Shown: positions 25,819-34,937, counted from the stretch's first letter. The stretch is 64,000 nucleotides of DNA from Paenibacillus sp. LHD-117 (GCF_030929555.1 NZ_JAVFVT010000020.1:62001-126000); one strand, 5' to 3'. Numbers and translations: made by a program. The notes: generated from the letters alone by a model not told the origin.

Positions 25819-26558
25819 ACCAATTTGTCCAATTGATCCAAAAAGTTTCGAGATTTTAATTGGAGGCCTAGCTGAGCGTCCATTAAAGCTCTCATGCACT
25901 TCTTAAGCTCGGCTTTCGTCTCGCTTTTGACGGAAATCGCTCCGAGCCTTCTCATATCCATTCCTTTGAACAAACGCAAAATTTTATGTACCCCTTCGCT
26001 CATCGGAATACCGTACGGATCCCTGCTCTCGCATCGGCTGCACAAGATGCCGCCGGCGCCTGCGGACAGCTTGAACGGACCTACCCGATTGCCGCAGTTC
26101 ACGCATTCGTCCAGCCCTGGCGAATAACCGGCCAGATCCAAAATTCTCATCTCGTACAAATGGATGACGATCGCGCAGTCCTTACCGTCTTGAAGCGCGG
26201 CGTAACAGGCCTTGAGCTGCTCGAACAGAAACCCGCTCGCTTCTTCCTCTTGCAGCGTCCGATCCGTCAGCTCCGCCGCGTAGGACGCGTAGGCGGACAA
26301 GTCGAGCTGCATACGCAAATCATGGTGAGACGCAATGATCTCACCATGATTCAAGGTGCCGAGCCCGCTGCTCCGGAAGTACTGATAGTCCGCGAGCGTG
26401 AACGGCTGGGCAAGCGAGGAATGCCTGCTTTTCACTTTTTTCGCCCCTCGGATCAATACCCCAGCTTTGCCGTTCGTTTTCGTCAGAAGCGTTACGATCT
26501 TGTTGCTTTCCCCATAATCCATGCTGCGGATTACGATTCCTTCCACGCGATGCAGCAT
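25815..26558 (-). CDS. recO: DNA repair protein RecO
   Basis: RecO helps load RecA on SSB-coated single-stranded DNA in the RecFOR pathway. The 247-residue product has the N-terminal OB fold (MLHRVEGIVIRSMDYGESN, then LTKTNGKAGVLIRGAKK) and a helical C-terminal domain with a zinc site CVNC...CSRC (about residues 150-175). It starts at ATG 26558 behind GGGGGAG. The order era-yqzL-recO is kept as in Bacillus. Confidence 0.96.
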   Translation of the reverse strand: MLHRVEGIVIRSMDYGESNKIVTLLTKTNGKAGVLIRGAKKVKSRHSSLAQPFTLADYQYFRSSGLGTLNHGEIIASHHDLRMQLDLSAYASYAAELTDRTLQEEEASGFLFEQLKACYAALQDGKDCAIVIHLYEMRILDLAGYSPGLDECVNCGNRVGPFKLSAGAGGILCSRCESRDPYGIPMSEGVHKILRLFKGMDMRRLGAISVKSETKAELKKCMRALMDAQLGLQLKSRNFLDQLDKLV

Positions 26559-26614
26559 CCGGCTTCTCCCCCATGAAACATAAGCCTATTATCCCGATAA
26601 TACCGCTATGTCGC

Positions 26615-26767
26615 TTATTCTTGCACGTCCATACTCGCAAATTCCTCATCTTGCCCATCATACGCGGCAGCATCATCGGCAACGCCGTATTGATCCACTT
26701 CCTTGTACAGCATGAAGGACTCGACATCACCGGTCAACGTAAAATACTTCCACGAAAAATCTCGCAT
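26615..26767 (-). CDS. yqzL: YqzL family small protein
   Basis: This is a 50-residue reading frame between era and recO: it starts MRDFSWKYFTLTGDVESFML, continues with YKEVDQYG and ends with an acidic tail. The aromatic start (FSWKYFTLTG) and length fit the YqzL family, which occupies exactly this position in Bacillus. Its function is unknown. The ATG at 26767 has AAGGATG about ten bases upstream. Identification rests on position, length and the N-terminal motif. Confidence 0.8.
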   Translation of the reverse strand: MRDFSWKYFTLTGDVESFMLYKEVDQYGVADDAAAYDGQDEEFASMDVQE

Positions 26768-26877
26768 TCGTATTCATCCTTTCCGCCTCGGAAATGCAGC
26801 TCCAGACGGTTATAGGATGCGATAAACAAGGGACGGATATCCTTAGCAAATTACGACAGCTCCGGTTTGCCCGCTGA

Positions 26878-27798
26878 TTAATCGTGACGGAAGCCGAGAT
26901 CCTTCAGGACGCGCTCCTGGTTGCGCCAATCCTTCTTGACCTTGACCCAGAGCTCCAAATAAATGCGCGAGCCGAGCAGCGCCTCGATGTCCCTGCGCGC
27001 CTGCTTGCCGACTTCCTTCAGCAGCTCGCCTCGCTTGCCGATGATGATGCCCTTCTGGGAATCCCGCTCTACGAAAATAACTGCGCCGATGTACACGACG
27101 CCATTCTCCTGCACCCGCATGTCTTCGATCGTAACCGCGATGGAATGCGGAATTTCCTCGCGCGTCATGTGAAGAATCTTCTCCCGAACAAGCTCGGCGC
27201 ATACGAATTGCTCCGGATGATCCGTCACTTGATCCGCGGGATAATATTGCGGCCCTTCAGGCAGATAACGAGTAATCTGCTCCAGCAGAGTGCTCACGTT
27301 ATTGCCTTTCAGCGCGGAGATCGGGACGATCTCGGCAAATTCGTGCAGCGCGTTGTATTGCGCGATCATCGGGAGGAGCGCTTCCGGCTCGATCTTGTCG
27401 ATTTTGTTCATGACAAGGAAAACGGGCGTCTTCGTTTTTTTCAGCTGCTCGATGATGAACCGGTCGCCGCCTCCAAGCCCCTCTGAAACATCGACGAGGA
27501 ATAATGCGGCTTCGACTTCTTTGAGCGCCCCTTCCGCGGACTGGTTCATGTAATTGCCCAGCTTGGATTGAGGCTTATGAATGCCGGGCGTATCGAGAAA
27601 AACGATTTGGTAATCGTCCGTCGTATATACACCGTGAATTTTGTTTCGCGTAGTCTGCGGTTTGTCCGACATGATCGCGATTTTCTGCCCGATCAAGTGA
27701 TTCATCAGCGTCGATTTGCCGACGTTCGGCCTTCCGATAATCGCGACGAATCCGGATTTGAAACCTTTGCCGCTTCTTCCTGTTGCTTGTCCATTCAT
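26878..27798 (-). CDS. era: GTPase Era
   Basis: Era is an essential GTPase that binds the 3' end of 16S rRNA during 30S maturation. The 306-residue product has G1 GRPNVGKS, G3 DTPGIH, G4 NKID and G5 SALKG in the first half and a C-terminal KH domain ([20 protein letters not shown]). The ATG at 27798 overlaps the cdd stop as ATGA, so the two are coupled; the upstream extension of the frame is a shadow of cdd. Confidence 0.97.
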   Translation of the reverse strand: MNGQATGRSGKGFKSGFVAIIGRPNVGKSTLMNHLIGQKIAIMSDKPQTTRNKIHGVYTTDDYQIVFLDTPGIHKPQSKLGNYMNQSAEGALKEVEAALFLVDVSEGLGGGDRFIIEQLKKTKTPVFLVMNKIDKIEPEALLPMIAQYNALHEFAEIVPISALKGNNVSTLLEQITRYLPEGPQYYPADQVTDHPEQFVCAELVREKILHMTREEIPHSIAVTIEDMRVQENGVVYIGAVIFVERDSQKGIIIGKRGELLKEVGKQARRDIEALLGSRIYLELWVKVKKDWRNQERVLKDLGFRHD

Positions 27799-28238
27799 GA
27801 TTTCCCTTGCTCCTCCTTGTTTAACGACGCCGGCGTGAACGCGCCCGGCAACAGCTCCGCAACCGTCGACATCGTCCACTGTCCCCGCAGATTGCCCATG
27901 ATGACCGGCATGTCCGGCGCGCATAATTCCACCATCACTTGCCTGCAGATGCCGCATGGCGATATCGGTCCGTCCGTGTCTCCGATCACGGCGATCGCTT
28001 GGAACTCTCCCGCTTTCCTGCCGTCCGCTATCGCACGGAACAACGCCGTTCGTTCCGCGCAGTTGGTCGGTCCGTACGCCGCGTTCTCGACATTGCAGCC
28101 GGAGTGGACATGTCCTTGCCCGTCGAGCAAAGCCGCGCCGACTTGGAAGCCCGAATACGGCACGTATGCGCGTTTCATCGCTTCCTCGGCTTGCTGAAGC
28201 AAGGTATGGTAATCAGGCCGGAGCCCTTCGTAGTTCAT
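27795..28238 (-). CDS. cdd: Cytidine deaminase
   Basis: This converts cytidine and deoxycytidine to uridines in pyrimidine salvage. The 147-residue product has the substrate loop [14 protein letters not shown], the zinc and proton-shuttle motif NCAERTALF (C, E) and the second zinc motif PCGICRQ, so it is the short homotetrameric type. The ATG at 28238 follows AGAGG at seven bases and is preferred over a GTG at 28256. It lies between dgkA and era, as in Bacillus. Confidence 0.96.
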   Translation of the reverse strand: MNYEGLRPDYHTLLQQAEEAMKRAYVPYSGFQVGAALLDGQGHVHSGCNVENAAYGPTNCAERTALFRAIADGRKAGEFQAIAVIGDTDGPISPCGICRQVMVELCAPDMPVIMGNLRGQWTMSTVAELLPGAFTPASLNKEEQGKS

Positions 28239-28256
28239 TTCTTCGCCTCTCTCCAC

Positions 28257-28616
28257 TCATACTATGAATTGCCAAAGCGGCGGGCCAAGAACGATCAGCC
28301 CGATCGCAATGGCAACAATGGCCGCCGCCAGCACGGCGCCGGCCGCGACATCCTTGGCCGCTTTCGCCAGAGGATGCCGCCCGGGGCTTGCCAGATCGAC
28401 GGCCTGCTCGATCGCCGTGTTGATCAATTCTGCGGTCACGACTAATCCGATCGCTATCAGTATCATACACCACTGGACGGCATCAAGCGATAGGACGCAT
28501 CCAAGGCCAATCACGATGATCGCCGCAACGCAGTGAATTTGCATATGCCGCTGCGTGCGGATCGCGAATCCGATTCCCGACAACGCCAAGAGAACGCTTC
28601 GGAAGAATTTGACCAT
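28257..28616 (-). CDS. dgkA: Diacylglycerol/undecaprenol kinase DgkA family
   Basis: The 119-residue integral membrane kinase has three membrane helices and the family signatures ELINTAIEQAVDL and AKDVAAGAVL (acidic residues bind Mg-ATP). In Bacillales the family mainly phosphorylates undecaprenol to feed peptidoglycan lipid-carrier recycling. The start is an ATG directly after the ybeY stop (TAAATG) with only a weak ribosome site, implying translational coupling. Confidence 0.94.
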   Translation of the reverse strand: MVKFFRSVLLALSGIGFAIRTQRHMQIHCVAAIIVIGLGCVLSLDAVQWCMILIAIGLVVTAELINTAIEQAVDLASPGRHPLAKAAKDVAAGAVLAAAIVAIAIGLIVLGPPLWQFIV

Positions 28617-29114
28617 TTATCTCGTCAAACCCGCTTGCTGGAGAACCGCTTCTTGTTTGCTCGTCATTTCGGCTTCGGATGATTCATCCTGATGATCATA
28701 TCCGATCAGGTGAAGGAAGCCGTGAACGAACAGGAAGCCAATCTCGCGCTCGAGGGAATGGCCGTATTCTTCGCTTTGGAGCTGGGCCCTTTCAACGGAG
28801 ATAATGATATCCCCCAACATGCCGGACAGCGGATCGGCTTCGTCCTCGTTCTCCACTTCGAAAATAATGTCGAGCTCGTCTGTCCCGTCTTCCTGCATCG
28901 CGAACGACAATACGTCTGTCGGACGGTCGATGCCCCGATAATCGCGATTCAGGGCATGAATGCCTTCGTCGTCGGTGAACGTCAGCGCTACTTCGCCATC
29001 GGCCAGTCCTTCCGCTTTTCCTGCGAGCTGGAGCAGTTCGGTCAGCTTATCGATCCATATCTCCGGAATTTCGATCTTCGATTGTTCGTTGTTCCAGTCT
29101 AATTGCAAATTCAT
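28617..29114 (-). CDS. ybeY: rRNA maturation endoribonuclease YbeY
   Basis: YbeY is a metal-dependent endoribonuclease involved in 16S rRNA 3' maturation and ribosome quality control. The 165-residue product shows the family motif HGFLHLIGYDH with three zinc-ligand histidines near residue 125, and RPTDVLSFAM upstream. The N-terminal region is longer in acidic residues than in E. coli. It is joined head to tail with yqfF (TAAATG) and dgkA. Confidence 0.95.
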   Translation of the reverse strand: MNLQLDWNNEQSKIEIPEIWIDKLTELLQLAGKAEGLADGEVALTFTDDEGIHALNRDYRGIDRPTDVLSFAMQEDGTDELDIIFEVENEDEADPLSGMLGDIIISVERAQLQSEEYGHSLEREIGFLFVHGFLHLIGYDHQDESSEAEMTSKQEAVLQQAGLTR

Positions 29115-31367
29115 TTAGTCGATACGTCCCTTCGTTTTGGCATCGTCCGGATACTCGATACGCGAATGGAAGATGCCGATAATGCTCTCTTTGAGCGATT
29201 GCGCGATTTTGTCCAGTTCCTTAAGCGTCAAGTCGCATTCATTATATTGATTGTCATCGAGCCTGCTTTTTATAATCTTGGCGATCATCGCTTCCACCTG
29301 CTCGACCGTCGGGTTCCGCAAGCTCCGAACTGCCGCTTCCACGCAATCCGCAATGCCGACCACCGCGGCCTCCTTGGACTGGGCCTTCGGACCCGGATAA
29401 CGGAAGTCCTCTTCTGTGAAGGCTGGCGCAATCCCTTGCTCTTCCGCCTGTTTAACGGCTTTGTGGTAGAAAAACTTCAAGGAAGTCGTTCCGTGATGCT
29501 GCTCCGCAATGTCGCGAATCGGCTTCGGAATGTTATGCGCCTTCAGCATCTCTACGCCGTCCCGCGCGTGGGCTACGATAATGGATTTGCTTAGTTTCGG
29601 ATCGATGGTATCATGCGGATTCTCGATATTGGTTTGGTTTTCGATAAAATAATTGGGCCGTTTCGTCTTCCCGATATCATGGTAATACGAACCGACCCGG
29701 CACAAAAGGCCGTCCGCTCCGATCGCCTCGGCCGCGGCTTCCGACAGATTGCCCACCATGACGCTATGATGGTACGTTCCGGGCGTCTCCGTCAGCAGCT
29801 TCCGGAGAAGCGGATGATTCGGATTAGAAAGCTCGACCAGCTTCAAAGCGGATAAAATCCCGAACGTGATTTCGAAAAACGGCATCAGGCCGATGACGAG
29901 AATCGCCGTCAGAAGACCGCTCGCGAAGGCGAAGGCGACCGAATAAATAAACGGCATCCGTTCCATTTGCTCCGTAAGCATCAGCACAGCCATCACGGAC
30001 AGCGATCCGAACAAGCTGACCATGATGCCCGCTTTGAGAATCGTCGAACGCTGGCTGGCCCGATGGATCGAGAATACGGCTGCGAGCGATACGACGATAA
30101 TGAAGAACCCGTACTTGAAATCGAACAGGCTGTTCGAAGCCGGATTCAGAATAATGCTTCCCATAATCGTGAAGATGAAAGAAGCGATGATCGCCAAATG
30201 CATGTCCAGCAGAAGCGTAATCAGCATGGCGCCAAGCGCTGCGGGAGCTAGATAACCGGCATATGGCACCGCGTCCGTCTGGGTAAGCGCGATGATCTGG
30301 ATCGTAATGATATTGATGAGGAAGATCAGCAGCAGCATGAGGAGCTGCGTATTGCTGTACTTCGGCCTGAAGCCGCCGAGTCCGCCTGATTGATGCAGGA
30401 AGGCGAACAAGACGACGACGAACATAATCGATAAGAGAAGCAATCCCGCCTGCGGCCAATACGACCGTTTGTCCTGAAGCAGGTTGGAGTCCGACAGCAG
30501 CTTGTACAAATCCGGCGTAATCGTCTGACCGCGCTTGACGATGACGTCTCCTTCCTTGAAGACGACCGGCTGCGTATTCTGCTTGGCGAGCGCTTTCGCC
30601 TCGTCCGTCGCGTCCGTGTCCAAAAACTTGTTCGGCATGATCGCGAATCTCGCAAGCTCCTGAACGATCTCGCGTTCCGTCCGGTTCGAGAGCGCGCTGG
30701 CGTTGACGAGCTCCGCCACTTGGGTCCGGGCCGTCTCGGCTTCGCGCAATTGTTCGCCGGTCAGCTTGCGCACGATGTCCCTCGCGACCGTTCTCATCTC
30801 GGCCAGCTGCTCCGAAGTCAGCTGAGGCAGCTTGTAGAACGTCTCCTCGGGTATCGTGTACTGTTGTTCCTTGGCGATCGTCTCCATCTCGACAAGCAGC
30901 GAATCGCTGTACGTGCCATTGCCCTTGTTCACCTTCACGAAGGCATCGATATGGGCGGCGTACTTGCCCGGAATTTCCGTGCGATAGATCGCGACCTTAT
31001 TGTCCGTCGTTACTTGATCGTCAAGGTTGAGCTGTTCGATCCGGTACAAAATTTGCTCGACGAGCGTCTCGTTCCGCAAAGGGACGATGGAGTAGATCGC
31101 GTCGATCTCGGCTGCCGCATCCTCTTCGGCTTGCCTGGTCGCCTTCTCGTCGCGAATTTGGAAGGGGGCTTTAATTTCCTTCTCGCTGACGGCGCCTTCG
31201 GAAATATCGTATGTTTCGGGAATGACATGCGGCGACAGGCTGAAATAAAAGAGCAGCACGAACAGCGCCATTAGCGTCCATCTAACAGCCGGGCTTTGCC
31301 TCCAGCCTTGCGGCGATCTTGCCGTCTGCTTGGCGCTGCTCGGCTTGCCCGATCCATTCTGGCTCAT
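29115..31367 (-). CDS. yqfF: HD family phosphohydrolase YqfF (PgpH-like c-di-AMP phosphodiesterase)
   Basis: The 750-residue membrane protein starts with one anchoring helix (about 28-48), a large extracellular 7TM-HD domain (to about 315), seven membrane helices (about 320-520) and a cytoplasmic HD domain with PGTYHHSVMVGNLSEAAA, SYYHDIGKTKRP and IVAHARDGVEM metal ligands. The architecture is that of PgpH, which hydrolyses cyclic di-AMP, the Gram-positive osmotic second messenger. It normally follows phoH directly; here a repeat element separates the two. It starts at ATG 31367 behind AGAAGGGAAGGG. Confidence 0.95.
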   Translation of the reverse strand: MSQNGSGKPSSAKQTARSPQGWRQSPAVRWTLMALFVLLFYFSLSPHVIPETYDISEGAVSEKEIKAPFQIRDEKATRQAEEDAAAEIDAIYSIVPLRNETLVEQILYRIEQLNLDDQVTTDNKVAIYRTEIPGKYAAHIDAFVKVNKGNGTYSDSLLVEMETIAKEQQYTIPEETFYKLPQLTSEQLAEMRTVARDIVRKLTGEQLREAETARTQVAELVNASALSNRTEREIVQELARFAIMPNKFLDTDATDEAKALAKQNTQPVVFKEGDVIVKRGQTITPDLYKLLSDSNLLQDKRSYWPQAGLLLLSIMFVVVLFAFLHQSGGLGGFRPKYSNTQLLMLLLIFLINIITIQIIALTQTDAVPYAGYLAPAALGAMLITLLLDMHLAIIASFIFTIMGSIILNPASNSLFDFKYGFFIIVVSLAAVFSIHRASQRSTILKAGIMVSLFGSLSVMAVLMLTEQMERMPFIYSVAFAFASGLLTAILVIGLMPFFEITFGILSALKLVELSNPNHPLLRKLLTETPGTYHHSVMVGNLSEAAAEAIGADGLLCRVGSYYHDIGKTKRPNYFIENQTNIENPHDTIDPKLSKSIIVAHARDGVEMLKAHNIPKPIRDIAEQHHGTTSLKFFYHKAVKQAEEQGIAPAFTEEDFRYPGPKAQSKEAAVVGIADCVEAAVRSLRNPTVEQVEAMIAKIIKSRLDDNQYNECDLTLKELDKIAQSLKESIIGIFHSRIEYPDDAKTKGRID

Positions 31368-31394
31368 CCAAGCTACCCTTCCCTTCTAAGGTAA

Positions 31395-31560
31395 TTCAAA
31401 AACTCCAATTTTGATTACGAAGTATTTCATAGGAGCTTACTCGACGTCGAATCTTGAATTCAGCCGAACCTTCCGGTGCTCACGTAGCGCTGCTACGCTC
31501 CGCTCCTCAGGTTCTAGCTTCATCCAATATTCTCGGTACTGAAAACTGGATTTTTTGAAC
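31395..31560 (-). repeat. Intergenic repeat element, copy 1 (MITE-like, degenerate terminal inverted repeats)
   Basis: This roughly 166-base block between yqfF and phoH matches the reverse complement of the block at 45411-45619: both hold TTCAAAAA.TCC at one end, TTTTGAT.ACGAAG, CGAATCTTGAATTCAGCCG, CCGGTGCTCACGTAGC, CTACGCTCCGCTCCTCAG and a closing GGA.TTTTTGAAC. Its terminal repeats are imperfect and it lacks about 40 internal bases present in copy 2. A hairpin CGTAGC-GCT-GCTACG sits in the middle. No reading frame. Confidence 0.85.
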
Positions 31561-31593
31561 TCTTATTAGAACTTCAACACAATTTATTATTTT

Positions 31594-32568
31594 TCAGGCT
31601 TTGTTCTCGGCGTCGTAATTGTAGGCGACGATAATTTTTTGCACGAGCGAATGGCGGACGACGTCCTGCTCCGCAAAAAAGATCAAGCCGATCTCTTCGA
31701 TGTTTTTCAAAATGCGCTGCGCTTCCACTAACCCGGACGACTTTCCGCGCGGGAGGTCGATCTGCGTCACGTCGCCCGTAATGACCATCTTGGAGCCGAA
31801 ACCAAGCCGCGTCAAAAACATTTTCATCTGCTCCGGCGTCGTATTCTGCGCTTCGTCGAGGATAATAAACGAATCGTCAAGCGTACGTCCGCGCATATAA
31901 GCAAGAGGCGCGATCTCGATCAAGCCGCGCTCCAACGCCTTTGCCGTCTGATCGGGACCCAGCACGTCGTGCAGCGCGTCGTACAGCGGTCTTAAATATG
32001 GATCTACCTTCTCCTGAAGGTCTCCGGGCAGGAACCCGAGATTCTCGCCCGCTTCCACTGCGGGACGCGTCAGGACGATCCGTTTCACGGAGCCTTCCTT
32101 TAGCGCGCTGACGGCCAATACGACGGCCAGGTAGGTTTTGCCCGTGCCTGCGGGTCCGATGCCGAATACGATGTCACGCTTTCGGATCGTCTTGACGTAA
32201 TGTCGTTGGCCGATCGTCTTGACCATGATCTTTTTCCCGCGGAACGTCGATGCGATTTCTTTCTTGAACAGGTCAAGGAGCTCTTCGGCTTGCATGGAAC
32301 GCGCCAGCTCAAGCGCGTACATAATATCTCTCTCGGATGGCGTATAGCCGCCACGGACAAGCTGCAGAAGCACGGAATATAGCTGTTCAAGCGAATCTAC
32401 TTCCTCCGTGGGGCCGGAGATGACGATCTCTGCCTCGCGGGAGCTGATCGAGGCTTGAACATGCTCCATCACGAGCCGCAAGTACTTATCTTGAGGACCG
32501 AATACGGCGAGCCCTTCGGCAGCGTTGCCAAGCGGAACTTTCGCGATTTTGTTATCAATTTGCAACAA
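31594..32568 (-). CDS. phoH: PhoH family protein
   Basis: This is a cytoplasmic P-loop ATPase of 324 residues with an N-terminal RNA-binding-like region and the Walker motifs GPAGTGKTY and FIILDEAQN, followed by TRLGFGSKMVITGD. Family members are predicted ATP-dependent RNA-acting proteins tied to ybeY. There is no in-frame ATG near the N terminus: TTG codons at 32568 and 32565 follow GGGAGACTGAGAA, so a TTG start is used. It begins three bases after the yqfD stop, so yqfC-yqfD-phoH probably form one transcript. Confidence 0.94.
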   Translation of the reverse strand: MLQIDNKIAKVPLGNAAEGLAVFGPQDKYLRLVMEHVQASISSREAEIVISGPTEEVDSLEQLYSVLLQLVRGGYTPSERDIMYALELARSMQAEELLDLFKKEIASTFRGKKIMVKTIGQRHYVKTIRKRDIVFGIGPAGTGKTYLAVVLAVSALKEGSVKRIVLTRPAVEAGENLGFLPGDLQEKVDPYLRPLYDALHDVLGPDQTAKALERGLIEIAPLAYMRGRTLDDSFIILDEAQNTTPEQMKMFLTRLGFGSKMVITGDVTQIDLPRGKSSGLVEAQRILKNIEEIGLIFFAEQDVVRHSLVQKIIVAYNYDAENKA

Positions 32569-32571
32569 TTC

Positions 32572-33765
32572 TCAGTCTCCCTGCATGTGGACTAATGGCA
32601 TTTCTTCTACGATGGATTGCTCTACTTCAAAAAGAACTTTCATATAAACTTTACCATTGTCCGCCTTTTCATGCAAAACAATTTCGTCCAGGATGACCGC
32701 GTCCGTCCCTGCTTTCTCCATTACGTCGGCCTTTGCTTGCATCAAACCGACCTCGCTGGCTTCCTCCTCCGTCAGCGTCCGCTCCCGCGTCTCGGACTCC
32801 AGGACCGTCTCCTTCATCCGGCCGAATGGAAGCGTCCAATCGCGCCATGATACCCGCTCCTCGCTCGTGACCGTCTCGGATTGCCTGAACGGATTGTCGC
32901 CGAAGCCGCTGAGCTGCAGCGCTCTGGAGCCGATGACGGCGTACCATTTCGTTTTTTTCTCGCCGGTATAAACCTTCACTTGCTGCGTCAGAGGCGCTTC
33001 GACTTCGAATTCGTACCAGACAAGCCCGCGCACGACGCCTTTGGCTACGACGGTTTTCGAATAGTTCTCGTTTCCTATAATGCCCGATATAAGCGTTTGC
33101 CCCTTTTTCACTCTCGCGTTTTTCCTCACGAGCGGTTTGCCCGCTTCCGCCACGATCTGCGTCACGACCGCGTCGGAGGAGGCTACCAGATGCCGGGGAT
33201 TGTTTAGCGATGCTTGTTCGGGCAGCGACATCTCCACGACTTGAATGCGTACCTTTGTCCCTATTTTCTCCACGCCGATCCAAGTGGTTCCCGGCAGCGC
33301 GGTAACCAGCTTTTTGGATAAGACATCGGCATCCTGCAGCCGGAACGACCATTGCAGCGTGTATAACCCTTCCGCTTTGGCCGCTTGCAAAATCTGCTCT
33401 TTGCTAATTTTCGTATTGCCGTCGACCTCGATCTTCCACACGAGGGACGAAAGCAGGAAAATGACAATGAAGAACAGCGCAATACCACCGGCGAACCAAA
33501 TTCGTTTCTCCGCTTTCGCCATCCAGAACGGCAGCCCGCCCCGCTTCACGACGTGGACCCGACAGCCTGTCTGCTTTAAGAACGGCCGAAGCTTGAAGAA
33601 GTCGTCGACGGATACCTCGAATTGCAGTTTCCCGCTGCTTGTCCAGCGGATGGCGGACAGCGAGAGCCCGCCGGCCAACGCCCGGTTGACGAGATCCTCC
33701 GGCTTCCCTCCCCTTGCCTGTACGACGACGACGCCTTGCAGCCATTGAACGCCTTGACCTTTCAT
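32572..33765 (-). CDS. yqfD: Sporulation protein YqfD
   Basis: The 397-residue protein has a cytoplasmic N-terminal domain (about 1-85), one membrane helix (IWFAGGIALFFIVIFLLSSL) and a long extracytoplasmic domain (about 110-397) starting VWKIEVDGNTKISKEQILQA, which resembles a POTRA-like fold. YqfD is expressed in the mother cell under sigma-E and is needed for efficient sporulation. It starts at ATG 33765 behind AAGGGAGG, 15 bases after yqfC. Confidence 0.93.
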   Translation of the reverse strand: MKGQGVQWLQGVVVVQARGGKPEDLVNRALAGGLSLSAIRWTSSGKLQFEVSVDDFFKLRPFLKQTGCRVHVVKRGGLPFWMAKAEKRIWFAGGIALFFIVIFLLSSLVWKIEVDGNTKISKEQILQAAKAEGLYTLQWSFRLQDADVLSKKLVTALPGTTWIGVEKIGTKVRIQVVEMSLPEQASLNNPRHLVASSDAVVTQIVAEAGKPLVRKNARVKKGQTLISGIIGNENYSKTVVAKGVVRGLVWYEFEVEAPLTQQVKVYTGEKKTKWYAVIGSRALQLSGFGDNPFRQSETVTSEERVSWRDWTLPFGRMKETVLESETRERTLTEEEASEVGLMQAKADVMEKAGTDAVILDEIVLHEKADNGKVYMKVLFEVEQSIVEEMPLVHMQGD

Positions 33766-33780
33766 CGCTGCTTCCCTCCC

Positions 33781-34068
33781 TTATGGAATTAATTGTATAT
33801 TTGAAATGACGCCTTCGATGAACACTTCCTCGGTCCAAATCGTGCGAATAACCAGCTCGCTGCCCGTAACCTCCAACTGTCCCTTGCTAAGCGCGAGCCT
33901 CAGCCTATCGCTCGAGAAATGAACGACGCCACGGTGGTTCTCGATGTAGAGCTGGCGGTCTCCGATCATCGTCAGCCTCGGCAGATCGTACACGACATCC
34001 TGCGGCATATCGAGCAGTTCGGCGGTTAACTTGTGGAATTTCCGTTTCAGTTGTCGCATGGCTGTCAT
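33781..34068 (-). CDS. yqfC: Sporulation protein YqfC
   Basis: The 95-residue protein has the YqfC family core LPRLTMIGDRQLYIENHRGV and VIRTIWTEEVFIEG, predicted beta-rich. It accompanies yqfD in spore formers and belongs to the sigma-E regulon in Bacillus. GAGGGGG is two bases from the ATG at 34068 and 11 from the ATG at 34059, so the start is uncertain by three codons. A sigma-E-like promoter lies about 45 bases upstream. Confidence 0.92.
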   Translation of the reverse strand: MTAMRQLKRKFHKLTAELLDMPQDVVYDLPRLTMIGDRQLYIENHRGVVHFSSDRLRLALSKGQLEVTGSELVIRTIWTEEVFIEGVISNIQLIP

Positions 34069-34114
34069 GGCCCCCTCGGCAAGCGTAGGTATCGCGATAT
34101 TTCGGTACTATACC

Positions 34115-34143
34115 AAATTATGCGTTCGCTTCTTGAAATATGA
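34115..34143 (-). promoter_or_regulatory. Sigma-E-like sporulation promoter of yqfC-yqfD
   Basis: On the minus strand TCATATT (34143-34137) fits the sigma-E -35 KMATATT exactly, and after 14 bases CATAATTT (34122-34115) fits CATACAHT in six of eight positions. Expression in the mother cell is what the family predicts. Confidence 0.65.
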
Positions 34144-34170
34144 GGTTTCTGCAGTCCATTACCAGACAAC

Positions 34171-34196
34171 AAAAAAACACCCCTTTCGGGGTGTTT
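34171..34196 (-). terminator. Terminator after yqeY
   Basis: AAACACCCC-GAAA-GGGGTGTTT forms a perfect nine-pair stem with a GNRA tetraloop, followed by a T run on the minus strand, 14 bases after the yqeY stop. Confidence 0.93.
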
Positions 34197-34210
34197 CGTG
34201 AGTCCGCATG

Positions 34211-34654
34211 CTATTGCAGAAATTGTTGTACAAATTGATTTACTAGTTTACCGTCAGCGCGTCCTTTTGTTTTGGGCATCAGGGCGCTCATCACTTTCCC
34301 CATTTCGGCTTTGGAAGAAGCACCGAGTTCTTGGATGGTCTGCCTTACTATCTCTTGAATCTCTTCTTCAGTCAGCTGCTCGGGAAGGTATTGACTAATA
34401 ATTTCAATTTCTGCTGCAAGACCTGTCACCAGATCATCACGGCCGGCTTTTTTAAATTCTTGGAGGGAATCTTTACGTATTTTGATTTCGCGACTAAGAA
34501 TATCAAGCACTTCATTATCGTCAAGAGGACGTCTAAGGTCGATTTCCAAGTTCTTCACGGACGCCCTCATCATACGGATCGTCGTGAGCTTGAACTTGTC
34601 CTGACTCTTCATGGCTTGCTTCATATCGTCGGTCAATCGTTCGCTCAGGTTCAT
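34211..34654 (-). CDS. yqeY: GatB/YqeY domain-containing protein
   Basis: The 147-residue all-helical protein is the stand-alone form of the tail domain of aspartyl/glutamyl-tRNA amidotransferase GatB: LSERLTDDMKQAMKSQDKFK, TIRMMRASVKNLEIDLRRPL, EIEIISQYLPEQLTEEEI and GKVMSALMPKTKGRADGKLV. Its free-standing function, perhaps tRNA-related, is not established. It lies 15 bases downstream of rpsU, the standard Bacillales pair, and ends before a strong terminator. Confidence 0.95.
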   Translation of the reverse strand: MNLSERLTDDMKQAMKSQDKFKLTTIRMMRASVKNLEIDLRRPLDDNEVLDILSREIKIRKDSLQEFKKAGRDDLVTGLAAEIEIISQYLPEQLTEEEIQEIVRQTIQELGASSKAEMGKVMSALMPKTKGRADGKLVNQFVQQFLQ

Positions 34655-34669
34655 TTTGGAAGGATCCTC

Positions 34670-34843
34670 CTAAAACTTTCTCTTACGAGCAGCCTCGGAC
34701 TTTTTCTTGCGCTTAACACTTGGCTTTTCATAATGCTTGCGTTTTTTCACCTCAGCCAAAACACCGTCTTTAGCGATGGAACGTTTAAAGCGGCGAAGCG
34801 CAGCATCAATTGTTTCGTTTTTGCGAACTTTAGTTTCAGACAC
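34670..34843 (-). CDS. rpsU: 30S ribosomal protein S21
   Basis: The 57-residue basic protein [20 protein letters not shown]... with [16 protein letters not shown] is S21, a late 30S component near the anti-Shine-Dalgarno region. The start is GTG at 34843, preceded by GGAGGGAGGG; the frame extends upstream but the family length fits the GTG. It is co-transcribed with yqeY. Confidence 0.97.
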   Translation of the reverse strand: MSETKVRKNETIDAALRRFKRSIAKDGVLAEVKKRKHYEKPSVKRKKKSEAARKRKF

Positions 34844-34937
34844 CAGTTTTCCCTCCCTCCGAAACAGACCGTCCAGAGCTTTAACACGGTTTATCAAACT
34901 TCATTATACGGCATAGCAAATCCCAGTGTCAACTTCG

